DNA of 60,181 nucleotides from Comamonadaceae bacterium (lineage in GTDB: Bacteria; Pseudomonadota; Gammaproteobacteria; Burkholderiales; Burkholderiaceae_C), in assembly GCA_947455145.1 (NCBI GenBank), contig CANGME010000011.1, positions 1 to 60,181 on the forward strand. The letters run 5' to 3'. The notes under the pieces were generated by a model, which searched no databases, was not told where the DNA came from, and worked only from the letters and a program-made list of their open reading frames with translations. Made by a program: the position numbers and the translations under genes. Below, piece after piece: positions 8,329 to 18,057 of this stretch. Numbering within the stretch: position 1 is the stretch's first letter; each line of letters opens with the position of its first letter.

Positions 8329-9183
8329 ATGACCCTGTTGCGCCTTTTCTCCAAACTGCCTTTGTGGCTGCTGCATGGCATGGGCTGGGTGCTGGGCTGG
8401 GGGGTGTTCGTCTTCTCAGGCGTTTATCGCCAGCGCTTTATCGAGAACGCCAGACAAGCGGGCCTAGTTTGGCAGCAGTGGGTGGTGGCCGTTGGTCAAG
8501 CGGGCCGGGGCATGGCCGAGCTGCCGCGCATGTGGTTTGGCGCGCCTGTTGCCCTGCAATGGTCGGGCCTTGACTGCGTCGAGGCGGCCTATGCGCAGGG
8601 CCGTGGTGTCGTTTTTTTGACGCCGCATATGGGTTGCTTTGAAGCCACGGCCCAAGGCTTGGCAGAAAAGTTTGGAGCCAAGTACGGTGCCTTGACCGTG
8701 CTGTACCGCCCAGCCCGCCAACCCTGGCTGGCCACGATCATGGAGCATGCCCGCCAACGCCCGGGGCTGGAGACGGCCCCCACCACACTGGCTGGGGTGC
8801 GCCAGATGATCAAAGCCCTGCGCGCGGGCCGTGCGGTCGGCTTGTTACCCGACCAAGTGCCGCCTGAGGGCATGGGCCAATGGGTGCCGTTTTTTGACAG
8901 AGAGGCCTACACGATGACGCTGGGTGCACGCCTTGCTTTGCAAACCAAAGCTGTGACGGTGTTGACTTGGGGCGAGCGGCTGTCTTGGGGACGCGGGTTT
9001 CGCCTGCACTTCCAAGAACTTGCGCAACCCCTGTCTGACGATTTGAATGTGGCCGTGGTGCAGATCAACGTGGCCATGGAGCGCGTGATTCGCCAGTGCC
9101 CGCAGCAGTACCTGTGGGGCTATGCGCGCTACAAGCAGCCCAGACAACAGCCCGGACAACAACCCATGGGCGCAGGCGAGTGA
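8329..9183 (+). CDS. LpxL/HtrB-type lipid A acyltransferase
   Basis: About 284 residues of the LpxL/LpxM late acyltransferase family, which adds a secondary acyl chain to lipid A at the inner membrane. The catalytic H(X4)D/E motif appears as TPHMGCFEATAQG (His, four residues, Glu). Other family signs are the hydrophobic N-terminus (LFSKLPLWLLHGMGWVLGW) and LLPDQVPPEGMGQWVPFF. The ATG at 8329 is chosen because the longer open frame upstream has no homology and runs through the promoter spacer. The stop overlaps the next acyltransferase start (TGATG). Acyl-chain length and position cannot be told from sequence. Confidence 0.88.
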   Translation: MTLLRLFSKLPLWLLHGMGWVLGWGVFVFSGVYRQRFIENARQAGLVWQQWVVAVGQAGRGMAELPRMWFGAPVALQWSGLDCVEAAYAQGRGVVFLTPHMGCFEATAQGLAEKFGAKYGALTVLYRPARQPWLATIMEHARQRPGLETAPTTLAGVRQMIKALRAGRAVGLLPDQVPPEGMGQWVPFFDREAYTMTLGARLALQTKAVTVLTWGERLSWGRGFRLHFQELAQPLSDDLNVAVVQINVAMERVIRQCPQQYLWGYARYKQPRQQPGQQPMGAGE

Positions 9184-10046
9184 TGCCGCACCTAGGTCTG
9201 GTCTTCATGCGCCTGATTGCGCCCTTGCCACTGCCCTGGTTGCGCGCCTTGGGTGCGGGCCTGGGGCTTGTGCTGTATGTACTAGTGGCGCGACGCCGCA
9301 AGATCGTGATGGCTAATTTGGCAGCCTGTTTCCCGCAGCGCACGCTGCAAGAGCGGCGGCAGTGGACGCGCGAGGTGTTTGTCTATTTTGTGCAGGCCTG
9401 GTTTGACCGGGCTTGGCTCTGGCACGGCAAGCCCGATACGGTGCGCCAGCGGCTCAAACTCACGGGTGCTGTGGGTGAGTTAGCAGGCCGAGAGCCCACC
9501 GTTATTTTTGCACCTCATTTTTTTGGCTTGGATGCGGCAGGTACGGCCCTGAACCAGCAGGTAGATCGGCCCATGACCAGCATCTACTCACCCCAGTCCA
9601 ACCCAGCGGTGGACGCGTGGATCCATGCGGGGCGGCGGCGCTTTGGTCATCTGCGTTTGTTTTACCGGCACGAGGGCGTTAAGCCCATCATCTCGGCGCT
9701 GCGTGCGGGTGAGCTGCTGTACCTTTTGGCCGACATGAATTTTGACCCGAGTGAGTCGGTCTTTGTGCCCTTTTATGGCGTCACGGCGGCGACCGTGCCT
9801 TCGCTCTCGCGCTTTGCCAAACTAGGCCGCGCCAAGGTGGTGCCAGTGACCGCGCGCATGACGGACACGGGCTATGACATTGAAGTGCACCCCGCTTGGC
9901 CTGATTTTCCAAGCGGCGACCTGGTGGCTGACACCACTTACATGAACCACTGGCTGGAGAGTGTCATTGACACCATGCCGTCTCAGTACTACTGGGTGCA
10001 CCGCCGTTTCAAGGACAGGCCTGAGGGTGCAACGCCGATTTACTGA
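9183..10046 (+). CDS. Second LpxL-type lipid A acyltransferase
   Basis: A 287-residue paralogue of the preceding gene. The catalytic motif is APHFFGLDAAG (His-X4-Asp), with LLADMNFDPSESVFVPFYG corresponding to the substrate-pocket segment and QYYWVHRRFKDRP at the C-terminus, a hallmark of the family. The ATG overlaps the preceding TGA by one base, so the two are translationally coupled and probably add two different secondary acyl chains to the same lipid A. Its last seven bases overlap the 3' end of convergent engB. Confidence 0.9.
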   Translation: MPHLGLVFMRLIAPLPLPWLRALGAGLGLVLYVLVARRRKIVMANLAACFPQRTLQERRQWTREVFVYFVQAWFDRAWLWHGKPDTVRQRLKLTGAVGELAGREPTVIFAPHFFGLDAAGTALNQQVDRPMTSIYSPQSNPAVDAWIHAGRRRFGHLRLFYRHEGVKPIISALRAGELLYLLADMNFDPSESVFVPFYGVTAATVPSLSRFAKLGRAKVVPVTARMTDTGYDIEVHPAWPDFPSGDLVADTTYMNHWLESVIDTMPSQYYWVHRRFKDRPEGATPIY

Positions 10047-10759
10047 GCAGTTTTTGGTTCAACCGAAGGCAGTTCAGGGTGAGCCCACTGCCACAGCACT
10101 TGCGCCACATCTTCAATGCCGATGCGTTTGGGTGCAGAGAAAAGCCTCACCTCGCCGCCACCGGCTTGCAGCTCCATGATGGACACGGCCTTGGCCCCTT
10201 CGCTGCGGGTGAGCTTGTCGGCCTTGGTCAGCACCACCAAAAACTTCAAACCTGCTTCTACACGGGGGCGAATGATGTCGAGCAGGATTTCGTCTAGCTC
10301 GGTCAGCCCATGGCGCGGGTCGCACATCAGCACGATGCCCTTGAGGTTCTCACGGGTGACCAAATAGTTGGCCATGACCTGTTGCCAGCGGATTTTGTCG
10401 GCCTTGGGCACGGCGGCGTAGCCGTAGCCTGGCAGGTCCGTCAGCACGGCGTCGGTCACGCCCTGTTTGCCCAGGGAAAACAGGTTGATGTGCTGGGTTC
10501 GGCCGGGTTTTTTGGAAGCAAACGCCAGTTGTTTTTGCTGCGTCAAGGTATTGATGCAGGTGGACTTGCCCGCGTTGGATCGGCCCACAAAGGCAATCTC
10601 GGGCACGTCCAGCGGGGGCAGAAAATGTAGCTGGGGAGCAGTCGTCAGAAATTTTGCAGTATGCAGCCAGCCCATGGCGACGACTGCCGCCGATTTTTCT
10701 TCTGGAGGGGGCGCGGTGAGAGGCTTGGGCGTCTTAATTGGGATAGTCATTAGGGCCAT
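10040..10759 (-). CDS. engB: Ribosome biogenesis GTP-binding protein EngB/YsxC
   Basis: A 239-residue single-domain GTPase needed for large-subunit assembly. G1 is GRSNAGKST (about residue 59), the switch region has KKPGRTQHINLF, G3 is DLPGYGYAAVP and G4 is TKADK; SAPKRIG is the G5-region equivalent. The first 28 or so residues (rich in Pro and Lys) are an extension beyond the usual family start; translation from an internal start is possible. The gene ends in overlap with the convergent acyltransferase gene and is divergent from the cytochrome c4 gene across 47 bases. Confidence 0.94.
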   Translation of the reverse strand: MALMTIPIKTPKPLTAPPPEEKSAAVVAMGWLHTAKFLTTAPQLHFLPPLDVPEIAFVGRSNAGKSTCINTLTQQKQLAFASKKPGRTQHINLFSLGKQGVTDAVLTDLPGYGYAAVPKADKIRWQQVMANYLVTRENLKGIVLMCDPRHGLTELDEILLDIIRPRVEAGLKFLVVLTKADKLTRSEGAKAVSIMELQAGGGEVRLFSAPKRIGIEDVAQVLWQWAHPELPSVEPKTAQ

Positions 10760-10806
10760 TGTAGAATCTTATGGTTTTGCTCAACCGATAACTTCTGATT
10801 CGAACC

Positions 10807-11457
10807 ATGAAATTGCTTGCTCACCTGTTGATGGCTGCCTTGCTGGCGGCACCTGCTTTTGCCAATGCCGCAGAAGATGCCCACGCCAAAGCTGCAGCGC
10901 CTGAGGCCAAAGTCGCCAAGCCTGATCTGGCTGCGGGTTCAGCTAAATTCGCGGCGGTTTGTGTGGCTTGCCACGCTGCCGATGGCAATTCGACCATCAC
11001 GGTTAACCCCAAGCTTGCACAGCAACACCCCGAGTACCTGGTCGCCCAGTTGGAAGCCTTTAAATCTGGCAAGCGCAACAACGCGGTCATGAAGGGTTTC
11101 GCCTCAGACCTGAGCGATGCCGACATGAAAAACATCGCCTACTGGTTGACCTCACAAAAAGCCAAGTCTGGTTTTGCCAAAGACAAAGACCTGGTCGCCC
11201 TGGGTGAGCGCATCTATCGGGGTGGCATTGCGGATCGTCAAGTGCCCGCCTGTGCAGGTTGCCACAGTCCCAATGGTGCAGGTATCCCTTCGCAGTACCC
11301 TCGTTTGAGCGGCCAGCATGCTGACTACTCTGCGGTACAGTTAACAGCTTTCCGTGACGGCACGCGTAAAAATAGTCTGCCCATGACCCAAGTGGCCGCC
11401 AAGTTGAATGACCGTGAAATCAAGGCCGTGGCCGACTACATTGCCGGTCTGCGTTAA
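10807..11457 (+). CDS. Dihaem cytochrome c4
   Basis: A 216-residue periplasmic cytochrome with a cleavable signal (MKLLAHLLMAALLAAPAFANA) and two c-type haem sites, CVACH and CAGCH, in two homologous domains. Each domain has a distal Met candidate (VMKGFASDLSDAD in the first, LPMTQVAAKLND in the second) and the ending IAYWLTSQK / VADYIAGLR. Cytochrome c4 carries electrons from the bc1 complex to terminal oxidases. It lies directly upstream of the cytochrome c assembly genes that would attach its haems. A rho-independent terminator follows 40 bases after the stop, so it is probably its own transcription unit. Confidence 0.93.
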   Translation: MKLLAHLLMAALLAAPAFANAAEDAHAKAAAPEAKVAKPDLAAGSAKFAAVCVACHAADGNSTITVNPKLAQQHPEYLVAQLEAFKSGKRNNAVMKGFASDLSDADMKNIAYWLTSQKAKSGFAKDKDLVALGERIYRGGIADRQVPACAGCHSPNGAGIPSQYPRLSGQHADYSAVQLTAFRDGTRKNSLPMTQVAAKLNDREIKAVADYIAGLR

Positions 11458-11496
11458 TTTGACGGAACCTGCGCCTTATTTTGCGCTCTGAGCTAG

Positions 11497-11527
11497 GGCG
11501 GGTCTTGTTGAAAGACCCGCCTTTTTT
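11497..11527 (+). terminator. Rho-independent terminator after cytochrome c4
   Basis: A perfect 10-base stem GGCGGGTCTT / AAGACCCGCC with a five-base loop is followed by six T residues. It lies between the cytochrome c4 stop and the ResB-type start, so transcription of the assembly genes likely begins downstream of it or depends on read-through. Confidence 0.92.
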
Positions 11528-11557
11528 ATTGATATTTCTGCACGGCACAATCCACCC

Positions 11558-13678
11558 ATGACTGTTTCCACCGAGGGTATTGAACTCAAGTCTGCATCCC
11601 GCCCGCTGCGCGCTGCGGTGGAGCTGTTGTCGTCCATGCGGTTCTCCATCTCGCTGCTGACGCTGATTTGCATCACCTCCGTCATCGGCACAGTGCTCAA
11701 GCAACACGAGCCGATGAATAACTACGTGAACCAGTTTGGACCGTTTTGGGCTGATGTGTTTGCGGCGATGAGTCTTTACTCTGTTTACAGCGCCTGGTGG
11801 TTTTTGCTGATTCTGGCTTTTCTGGTGACCAGTACCTCGCTGTGCATTGCCCGCAACACGCCCAAGATCATCATTGACTTGAAGGCCTACAAAGAAAACA
11901 TGCGCGAGCAAAGCCTCAAGGCTTTTCATCACAAAGCGCAGGCCGCATTGGCGGGTGCACCTGAGGCCCAGGCCCACAGGTTGGGTAAGTTGCTTGTCAC
12001 GGGCGGCTGGAAGGTCAAGCTGCAACAGCGTGATACCTCCGCAGGCCCAGGCTGGATGGTGGCGGCCAAGATCGGCGCGGCCAATAAAATCGGCTACATC
12101 GCCGCACACAGCGCCATCGTGCTGGTGTGTTTGGGTGGCCTGCTCGATGGCGACTTGGTGGTGCGCGCTCAGATGTGGCTGGGCGGCAAGACGCCTTACA
12201 CCGGCGGTGGGCTGATTGCCGATGTGAAACCTGAGCATCGGCTGGGGGTCAATAACCCCACCTTTCGCGGCAACCTGTTGGTGAGCGAGGGCGCGCAGGC
12301 CAGCACGGCTATTCTGAGTCAATCCGACGGCATCGTGTTGCAGGACTTGCCTTTCTCCATTGAGCTTAAGAAGTTCATCATCGAGCACTACTCCACCGGC
12401 ATGCCCAAGCTGTTTGCCAGTGAGATCGTGATCCACGACAAGGCCACTGGAGAGAAAATTCCCGCTCGAGTAGAGGTCAACCACCCCGCCAACTACAAGG
12501 GCGTGGAGATTTACCAGTCCAGCTTTGACGACGGTGGCTCGCGCGTGAAGCTCAAGGCCCTGCCCATGAGCGCGGCGGTCAAGCCGTTTGAGATTGAAGG
12601 CGTCATCGGCGGATCGTCGCAATTGACCAACGGGAACGAGAAGTTGACGCTCGAATACACCGCCTTGCGCGTGATGAACATCGAAAACCTCTCCGGAGGC
12701 AACAGTTCTGCAGTGGACGTGCGCAAGGTGGATTTGCGTGCGTCTCTAGAGCAGCGCCTGGGCGCGGCCAACAAGGCCGACGCCAAAAAAGTGCTGCACA
12801 ACGTCGGCCCCAGCATCACCTACAGGCTGCGCGATGCGGCCGGCCAGGCGCGTGAATTTCACAACTACATGCTGCCGGTGGACTTGGGTGACGGCCTGCC
12901 GGTGTACTTGATGGGTCTGCGTGACACGCCGAGCGAGGCGTTTCGTTACCTGCGCGTGCCTGCTGATGCACAAGGATCAATCGATGATTTCTTTCGCTTA
13001 CGTGAGGCCTTGACCAATCCCGCTCTGCGTGAGCAGGCCGTTCGGCGATACGCTGGCAAGGTCGTGGATGTGTCTCGGCCTGATCTTTTGCCCCAGCTTT
13101 CACAGTCGGCCTTACGTGCGCTGACCTTATTTGCTGGTGGTGAGACGATGAATGCTGCGCCATCTGGCAAGATCGGAGGCGGTTTGCAGGCGGTGGCCGA
13201 CTTTATTGAGGTCAATGTGCCCGAGGCTGAGCGTGAACGCGCCGGTGAAGTGTTAATTCGCATCTTGAATGGCGCCCTGTTTGAGTTGGCGCAAATCTCG
13301 CGTGAACGTGCGGGGCTTAAGCTGCTGGAGCCGACAGAAAAAACTCAAGCCTGGATGACCCAGGCCGTGCTGGCGTTGAGCGACGCGCAGGCCTACCCGG
13401 CCCCGATGGTGTTGCAACTGGCCGACTTCACCCAAGTGCAGGCCAGCGTGTTCCAAGTCGCCAGAGCGCCGGGTAAAACCATTGTTTACCTGGGTTGCGC
13501 ATTGCTAATTTTGGGCATATTTGCCATGCTGTATGTGCGAGAGCGCAGACTGTGGATTTGGCTAGTGCCTCAAGACGGGCGCACCGAGGCCACGCTGGCC
13601 CTGTCCACCAACCGCAAGACCATGGACGGTGATAAGGAGTTTGTGCAACTCCATGAAAAACTTTTAGGAACGACATGA
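11558..13678 (+). CDS. resB: Cytochrome c biogenesis protein ResB
   Basis: A 706-residue ResB/Ccs1-type protein of the system II cytochrome c maturation pathway. Three hydrophobic segments lie near the N-terminus (MRFSISLLTLICITSVIGTV; the WWFLLILAFLVTSTS stretch; and a third near residue 185), then a large periplasmic domain, then a last membrane helix near residue 645 (VYLGCALLILGIFAMLYVRE). Together with the CcsA-type partner it brings haem to the outside of the membrane and keeps apocytochrome thiols reduced. The stop overlaps the next start in ATGA. A Lys/Arg-rich cytoplasmic tail closes the protein, as is usual in this family. Confidence 0.93.
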   Translation: MTVSTEGIELKSASRPLRAAVELLSSMRFSISLLTLICITSVIGTVLKQHEPMNNYVNQFGPFWADVFAAMSLYSVYSAWWFLLILAFLVTSTSLCIARNTPKIIIDLKAYKENMREQSLKAFHHKAQAALAGAPEAQAHRLGKLLVTGGWKVKLQQRDTSAGPGWMVAAKIGAANKIGYIAAHSAIVLVCLGGLLDGDLVVRAQMWLGGKTPYTGGGLIADVKPEHRLGVNNPTFRGNLLVSEGAQASTAILSQSDGIVLQDLPFSIELKKFIIEHYSTGMPKLFASEIVIHDKATGEKIPARVEVNHPANYKGVEIYQSSFDDGGSRVKLKALPMSAAVKPFEIEGVIGGSSQLTNGNEKLTLEYTALRVMNIENLSGGNSSAVDVRKVDLRASLEQRLGAANKADAKKVLHNVGPSITYRLRDAAGQAREFHNYMLPVDLGDGLPVYLMGLRDTPSEAFRYLRVPADAQGSIDDFFRLREALTNPALREQAVRRYAGKVVDVSRPDLLPQLSQSALRALTLFAGGETMNAAPSGKIGGGLQAVADFIEVNVPEAERERAGEVLIRILNGALFELAQISRERAGLKLLEPTEKTQAWMTQAVLALSDAQAYPAPMVLQLADFTQVQASVFQVARAPGKTIVYLGCALLILGIFAMLYVRERRLWIWLVPQDGRTEATLALSTNRKTMDGDKEFVQLHEKLLGTT

Positions 13679-15003
13679 ACACTGCAACCCTCACCCTGAA
13701 TCAGGGCTACTTTACGCAGCGCAATGTGCTGGACTGGGTATTCGCTGCCCTCGTGATCGCGGGCGGCCTGTTTGCCTTTTCCCGCTATAGCCAAGCTATG
13801 GATGTGTATGAAAAAGGCATCCTATTCGGGGCCATGCCTGCGGTCATCGCCTTGGCATGGTTTTGGCGGGCTTTGCGGGTGTTGCTCTTGGTGGTGACAG
13901 GCTTTGCCTTGCTGGGCGTCATGTCTTACCAGGGGCCAGACGGGGGCAGCTTGGCGCGCGCCGAGTCCGTATTCTGGCTCAAGTACTTTCTCTCCAGCCA
14001 GTCGGCCATTTTGTGGATGAGCGTGCTGTTTTTCATGAGTACAGTGTTTTACTGGATCGGAATGTTTTCACGCTCGCAGGGCGATGCCATGTCGCTGATC
14101 GGCTCGCGTCTGGCCTGGGTGGCTGTTGGCATGGCCCTCATCGGCACGATGGTGCGCTGGTATGAGAGCTATTTGATTGGGGCAGATGTAGGCCACATCC
14201 CGGTCAGCAATCTGTACGAGGTGTTCGTGCTGTTTTGCTGGTTGACAGCAACCTTCTATTTGTACTTTGAAGCCCAATACGAGACTCGGGGCATGGGTGC
14301 GTTTGTGATGCTGGTGGTGAGCGCTGCGGTGGGCTTTCTGCTCTGGTACACGGTGGTGCGCGAGGCGCATGAAATCCAGCCCCTGGTGCCTGCCCTCAAG
14401 AGCTGGTGGATGAAGCTGCACGTACCTGCCAACTTTATTGGCTACGGCACCTTCTCGCTCTCGGCCATGGTGGCTTTTGCCTACCTCATCAAGAGCCAGG
14501 TGGGTGAAACACGCTGGCACAAGCTGGCACCGCTGTGGATTTTTGGCATCGTGCTGTGTTTTGTGCCGGTGGCGTTTCGCAAAAGCACGGCAGAGGTTGG
14601 CGGCAGCTACTGGCTGTTTTACTTCAGTATTGCAACGCTGATCGTGGGCGGCATTTTGCTGGGTCGCCAGCGCATTGCCGAACGTCTGCCCTCACTGGAG
14701 GTGCTGGACGACGTGATGTACAAATCCATCGCGGTTGGCTTTGCCTTTTTCACCATTGCCACCGTACTCGGGGCGCTGTGGGCGGCCGAGGCTTGGGGCG
14801 GTTACTGGAGCTGGGACCCCAAAGAAACTTGGGCACTGATCGTCTGGCTCAACTACGCGGCTTGGCTGCACATGCGCTTGATGAAGGGCCTGCGCGGCAC
14901 GGTGGCGTCATGGTGGGCGCTGGCGGGCTTGGGGGTGACGACCTTTGCCTTCATCGGCGTCAATATGTTCCTCAGCGGTCTGCACAGTTACGGTACCTTG
15001 TAA
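13675..15003 (+). CDS. CcsA/ResC-type haem exporter and ligase subunit
   Basis: A 442-residue polytopic protein carrying the tryptophan-rich WWD signature WGGYWSWDPKETWAL (about residue 374), which defines the haem-handling CcsA/ResC/CcmC/CcmF superfamily. Conserved His residues lie on either side. With ResB it forms the system II synthetase that transfers haem to CXXCH sites of periplasmic cytochromes such as the upstream cytochrome c4. Databases name it CcsA or CcsB depending on convention, so no symbol is forced. Its start overlaps the ResB stop, giving a tight two-gene operon. Confidence 0.93.
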   Translation: MNTATLTLNQGYFTQRNVLDWVFAALVIAGGLFAFSRYSQAMDVYEKGILFGAMPAVIALAWFWRALRVLLLVVTGFALLGVMSYQGPDGGSLARAESVFWLKYFLSSQSAILWMSVLFFMSTVFYWIGMFSRSQGDAMSLIGSRLAWVAVGMALIGTMVRWYESYLIGADVGHIPVSNLYEVFVLFCWLTATFYLYFEAQYETRGMGAFVMLVVSAAVGFLLWYTVVREAHEIQPLVPALKSWWMKLHVPANFIGYGTFSLSAMVAFAYLIKSQVGETRWHKLAPLWIFGIVLCFVPVAFRKSTAEVGGSYWLFYFSIATLIVGGILLGRQRIAERLPSLEVLDDVMYKSIAVGFAFFTIATVLGALWAAEAWGGYWSWDPKETWALIVWLNYAAWLHMRLMKGLRGTVASWWALAGLGVTTFAFIGVNMFLSGLHSYGTL

Positions 15004-15060
15004 GAAATGGTGTCGTCCGAAGACTAACCCTCAACCCAACCGGATTCAAAGGACTGCACC

Positions 15061-16062
15061 ATGCTCATCAAAACCAACGCCAGCGGCTTCATTCACCCCG
15101 TCTCCAGCGAGATCACCTCCGCCGAGGTGTACCAATCGCGCCGTGAACTGATGCGATTGATGGCCACTGGTGCAGCTGGTGCGGCTCTGGCCTCTTGGGC
15201 AGGACGGGATGCCTTGGCGCAGGGCGCTATTCCCCGCCCCGGCAAGCTGCAAAGCCTCAACGCTACACCTTCGAAGGTGAGCGGTGCCATGGCCGTGGAC
15301 AAGCTCACCAGCTACGAAGACGCCACCAGCTACAACAACTTCTATGAGTTCGGCACCGACAAGGCCGACCCCGCCAAAAATGCGCACACCCTGGTCACAT
15401 CACCTTGGACGGTGGAGATCGAAGGCTTGGTGAAGAAGCCGGGCAAGTGGGCGCTGGAAGACCTGCTCAAACTCAGCGCGCAAGAAGAACGCATTTACCG
15501 CATGCGCTGTGTTGAGGGCTGGTCTATGGTGTTGCCGTGGGTCGGTTACTCTCTGGCTGAGCTCATCAAACGTGTGGAACCTTTGGGCAATGCCAAATAC
15601 GTTGAATTTGTCACCCTGGCCGATAAAAAAACCATGCCCTATGTGGGCTCACGCGTGCTGGACTGGCCGTATGTGGAGGGCCTGCGCATGGACGAGGCCA
15701 TGAACCCGCTGACGCTCTTGACCTTTGGCATGTACGGTGAAGTCTTGCCCAAGCAAAACGGCGCGCCGGTGCGCTTGGTGACGCCCTGGAAATACGGCTT
15801 CAAAAGCGCCAAGAGCATCGTCAAAATCCGCTTCACCGAGACCCAACCGGGCACAGCCTGGAACAAGGCGGCACGCAATGAGTACGGCTTTTTCTCCAAC
15901 GTCAATCCCGGCGTGGATCACCCGCGCTGGAGCCAAGCCTCAGAGCGGCGCATTGGCGAAGATGGGCTGTTTGCCAAGAAGCGCAAGACGCTGATGTTCA
16001 ACGGCTATGAGGCGCAGGTGGCGTCAATGTATGCCGGTATGGATTTGAAAAAATTCTATTAA
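15061..16062 (+). CDS. msrP: Methionine sulfoxide reductase catalytic subunit MsrP
   Basis: A 333-residue molybdopterin enzyme (YedY/MsrP). It has a twin-arginine leader with SRRELMRLM and a hydrophobic stretch ending near ALA-Q, so the folded protein would be exported by the Tat system encoded at 58.0-59.5 kb. The molybdenum-ligand Cys is C150 in [15 protein letters not shown]. The enzyme repairs oxidised methionines of periplasmic proteins using electrons from MsrQ, the next gene. The length and C-terminus ([11 protein letters not shown]) are normal. The ATG at 15061 follows an A/C-rich leader without a strong Shine-Dalgarno. Confidence 0.95.
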   Translation: MLIKTNASGFIHPVSSEITSAEVYQSRRELMRLMATGAAGAALASWAGRDALAQGAIPRPGKLQSLNATPSKVSGAMAVDKLTSYEDATSYNNFYEFGTDKADPAKNAHTLVTSPWTVEIEGLVKKPGKWALEDLLKLSAQEERIYRMRCVEGWSMVLPWVGYSLAELIKRVEPLGNAKYVEFVTLADKKTMPYVGSRVLDWPYVEGLRMDEAMNPLTLLTFGMYGEVLPKQNGAPVRLVTPWKYGFKSAKSIVKIRFTETQPGTAWNKAARNEYGFFSNVNPGVDHPRWSQASERRIGEDGLFAKKRKTLMFNGYEAQVASMYAGMDLKKFY

Positions 16063-16102
16063 TTCCGGCTGCTGCGATGCGTCGCTACAGCGCAAGATTG
16101 AT

Positions 16103-16747
16103 ATGAACAAACTCCTCCTTCACCCCACCGCCAAACCCTTGCTGTTTGCGCTGTCTTTGCTGCCCTTCGTCTGGCTGGTCTATGCCGCATTCAGCAACCA
16201 GCTCGGGGCCAACCCAGCCGAGGCGCTGGAGCGCTCTCTGGGCGATTGGACTTTGCGGTTTTTGTGTCTCGTACTGGCGGTGACGCCGCTGCGTGTGCAG
16301 TTCAAGCTCCAGGCGCTGGCGCGCATGCGCCGCATGCTGGGTTTGTTCGTCTATTTTTATGTGACGCTGCACCTGCTGGCTTACGCCTGGTTCGACATGG
16401 GTTTTGAGCTGGCCGACATCGCCACGGACATTGTGAAGCGGCCTTTTATTTTGGTCGGCTTCTTGGCCTTTGTGTTCCTGACACCGCTAGCCGCCACATC
16501 ATTCAACCGGGCCATAAAAGCCATGGGGACGCGGCGCTGGCAGGTCTTGCACAAGCTCGTTTACGGCGTGGCTGGCTTAGGCGTGCTGCATTTTTTCTGG
16601 ATGCGCGCAGGCAAAAACAACTTTGCCGAGGTGGCGGTGTACGCTGCCATTTTGGGAGTGCTTTTAGGCTGGCGTGTGTTTGATCTTATGAAGAAAAAAC
16701 GGCTGCAGGCCAATAAAAGCATGCGTGATACGCTTCTAAAAGCGTAG
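16103..16747 (+). CDS. msrQ: Haem-binding membrane subunit MsrQ
   Basis: A 214-residue membrane protein of the ferric-reductase-like YedZ/MsrQ family, with about six helices. It passes electrons from the respiratory chain to periplasmic MsrP through b-type haem. His residues expected to bind haem lie in FYVTLHLLAYAWFD and in VLHKLVYGVAGLGVLHFFW. The LGDWTLRFLCLVLAVTPLR segment near residue 50 is characteristic. It begins 40 bases after msrP, in the usual order. The 3' end is five bases from convergent lysA. Confidence 0.95.
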   Translation: MNKLLLHPTAKPLLFALSLLPFVWLVYAAFSNQLGANPAEALERSLGDWTLRFLCLVLAVTPLRVQFKLQALARMRRMLGLFVYFYVTLHLLAYAWFDMGFELADIATDIVKRPFILVGFLAFVFLTPLAATSFNRAIKAMGTRRWQVLHKLVYGVAGLGVLHFFWMRAGKNNFAEVAVYAAILGVLLGWRVFDLMKKKRLQANKSMRDTLLKA

Positions 16748-16752
16748 CGGTA

Positions 16753-18057
16753 TCAGGGGAAATTCAACAAAATCTCTCCCCGCATTTGATCGGCTACCGT
16801 GTCCCGCTGTCGGATCAGGTGGGCTTGGCTCCCGTTGACCAGCACCTCGGCCGCGCGGCCCCGGGTGTTGTAGTTGCTGGACATGCTCATGCAGTACGCC
16901 CCGGTGGAGAGCACGGCCAACAGATCGCCGCTGTGCACGTTCAAAACGCGGTCTCGCCCAATCCAATCGCCGCTTTCGCAAACCGGGCCGACCACGTCCC
17001 AGGTGCTGGGCTCGCCTTCGCGCGGGCTCAGGGGCACGATCTGGTGAAACGCCTGGTACATGGCCGGGCGTGGCAGGTCGTTCATGGCGGCATCAATGAT
17101 GCAGAAGTTCTTCTGCTCACCGGGCTTGAGGTAGAGCACCTCGGTCAGGCACACACCCGCATTGCCCACCAGGGAGCGACCGGGCTCGATCATGAGCTGG
17201 CGCTGGCCGTAACCCCGCGCGTCCAGCCGGGCCAGCAATTGCGCCCATAGGGCATCGGCGGGGGGGGGCAACCCGGCGTCGTCTGGGTTGTTGTAATCAA
17301 TGCCCAGACCACCGCCAAAGTCAATGTGCTCAATGGGGATGCCTGCGGCTTCAATGGCTTGCACCAGGTCGAGCACGCGGTCCATCGCGTCCAAGTAGGG
17401 GCCTTGTTGCGTGATTTGCGAGCCGATGTGGCAGTCAATGCCGACCACGTGCAGGCCGGGCAATGAGGCTGCGCGCTGGTAGGTGGCCAGCGTACGCTCG
17501 TGCGCGATACCGAATTTATTGCCCTTTAGGCCGGTGGAGATGTAGGGGTGGGTTTTGGGATCGACATTGGGGTTGACGCGGATGCTCAGGCGCGCACGTT
17601 GGCCCAGAGACAAGGCGACTTCGTTGAGCACTTCAAGCTCGGCTTCGCTCTCCACATTGAAGCAGTGAATGCCGACTTCGAGCGCGCGTCGCATTTCAGC
17701 GCGGGTCTTGCCCACGCCGGAGAAGATGATTTTTTTGGCGTCGCCACCAGCGGCCAGCACACGCTCCAGTTCACCGCCTGAGACGATGTCAAAGCCGCAA
17801 CCCGCTTGGGCAAACACCTGCAACACGGCTAGCGATGAGTTGGCCTTCATGGCATAGCAAATCTGGGCCTTGCGCCCGGCAAAACCGCGCTGGTAGGCGG
17901 CGAGTGCGGCGAGCATGGTGGCTTTGGAGTAGACGAACAGGGGCGTGCCGTGGGCTTGTGCCAAGTCGTGCAGGCGAACGTCTTCAATCCACAGCGCACC
18001 GTCCCGGTAGGCGAGGTGGGTTTGAGCGGGGAGCGTTGGGAGAGCGGGTGTGGTCAT
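16753..18057 (-). CDS. lysA: Diaminopimelate decarboxylase
   Basis: A 434-residue PLP enzyme making lysine from meso-diaminopimelate. The PLP lysine is in CYAMKANSSLAVL near residue 66, followed by GFDIVSGGELERVL; the phosphate-binding region is HIDFGGGLGIDY, with EPGRSLVGNAG and the substrate-site CESGDWIGRDR near the C-terminus. Alanine-racemase-fold barrel and C-terminal beta domain are both complete. The start overlaps the lptM stop in ATGA, the standard lptM-lysA arrangement. Confidence 0.97.
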   Translation of the reverse strand: MTTPALPTLPAQTHLAYRDGALWIEDVRLHDLAQAHGTPLFVYSKATMLAALAAYQRGFAGRKAQICYAMKANSSLAVLQVFAQAGCGFDIVSGGELERVLAAGGDAKKIIFSGVGKTRAEMRRALEVGIHCFNVESEAELEVLNEVALSLGQRARLSIRVNPNVDPKTHPYISTGLKGNKFGIAHERTLATYQRAASLPGLHVVGIDCHIGSQITQQGPYLDAMDRVLDLVQAIEAAGIPIEHIDFGGGLGIDYNNPDDAGLPPPADALWAQLLARLDARGYGQRQLMIEPGRSLVGNAGVCLTEVLYLKPGEQKNFCIIDAAMNDLPRPAMYQAFHQIVPLSPREGEPSTWDVVGPVCESGDWIGRDRVLNVHSGDLLAVLSTGAYCMSMSSNYNTRGRAAEVLVNGSQAHLIRQRDTVADQMRGEILLNFP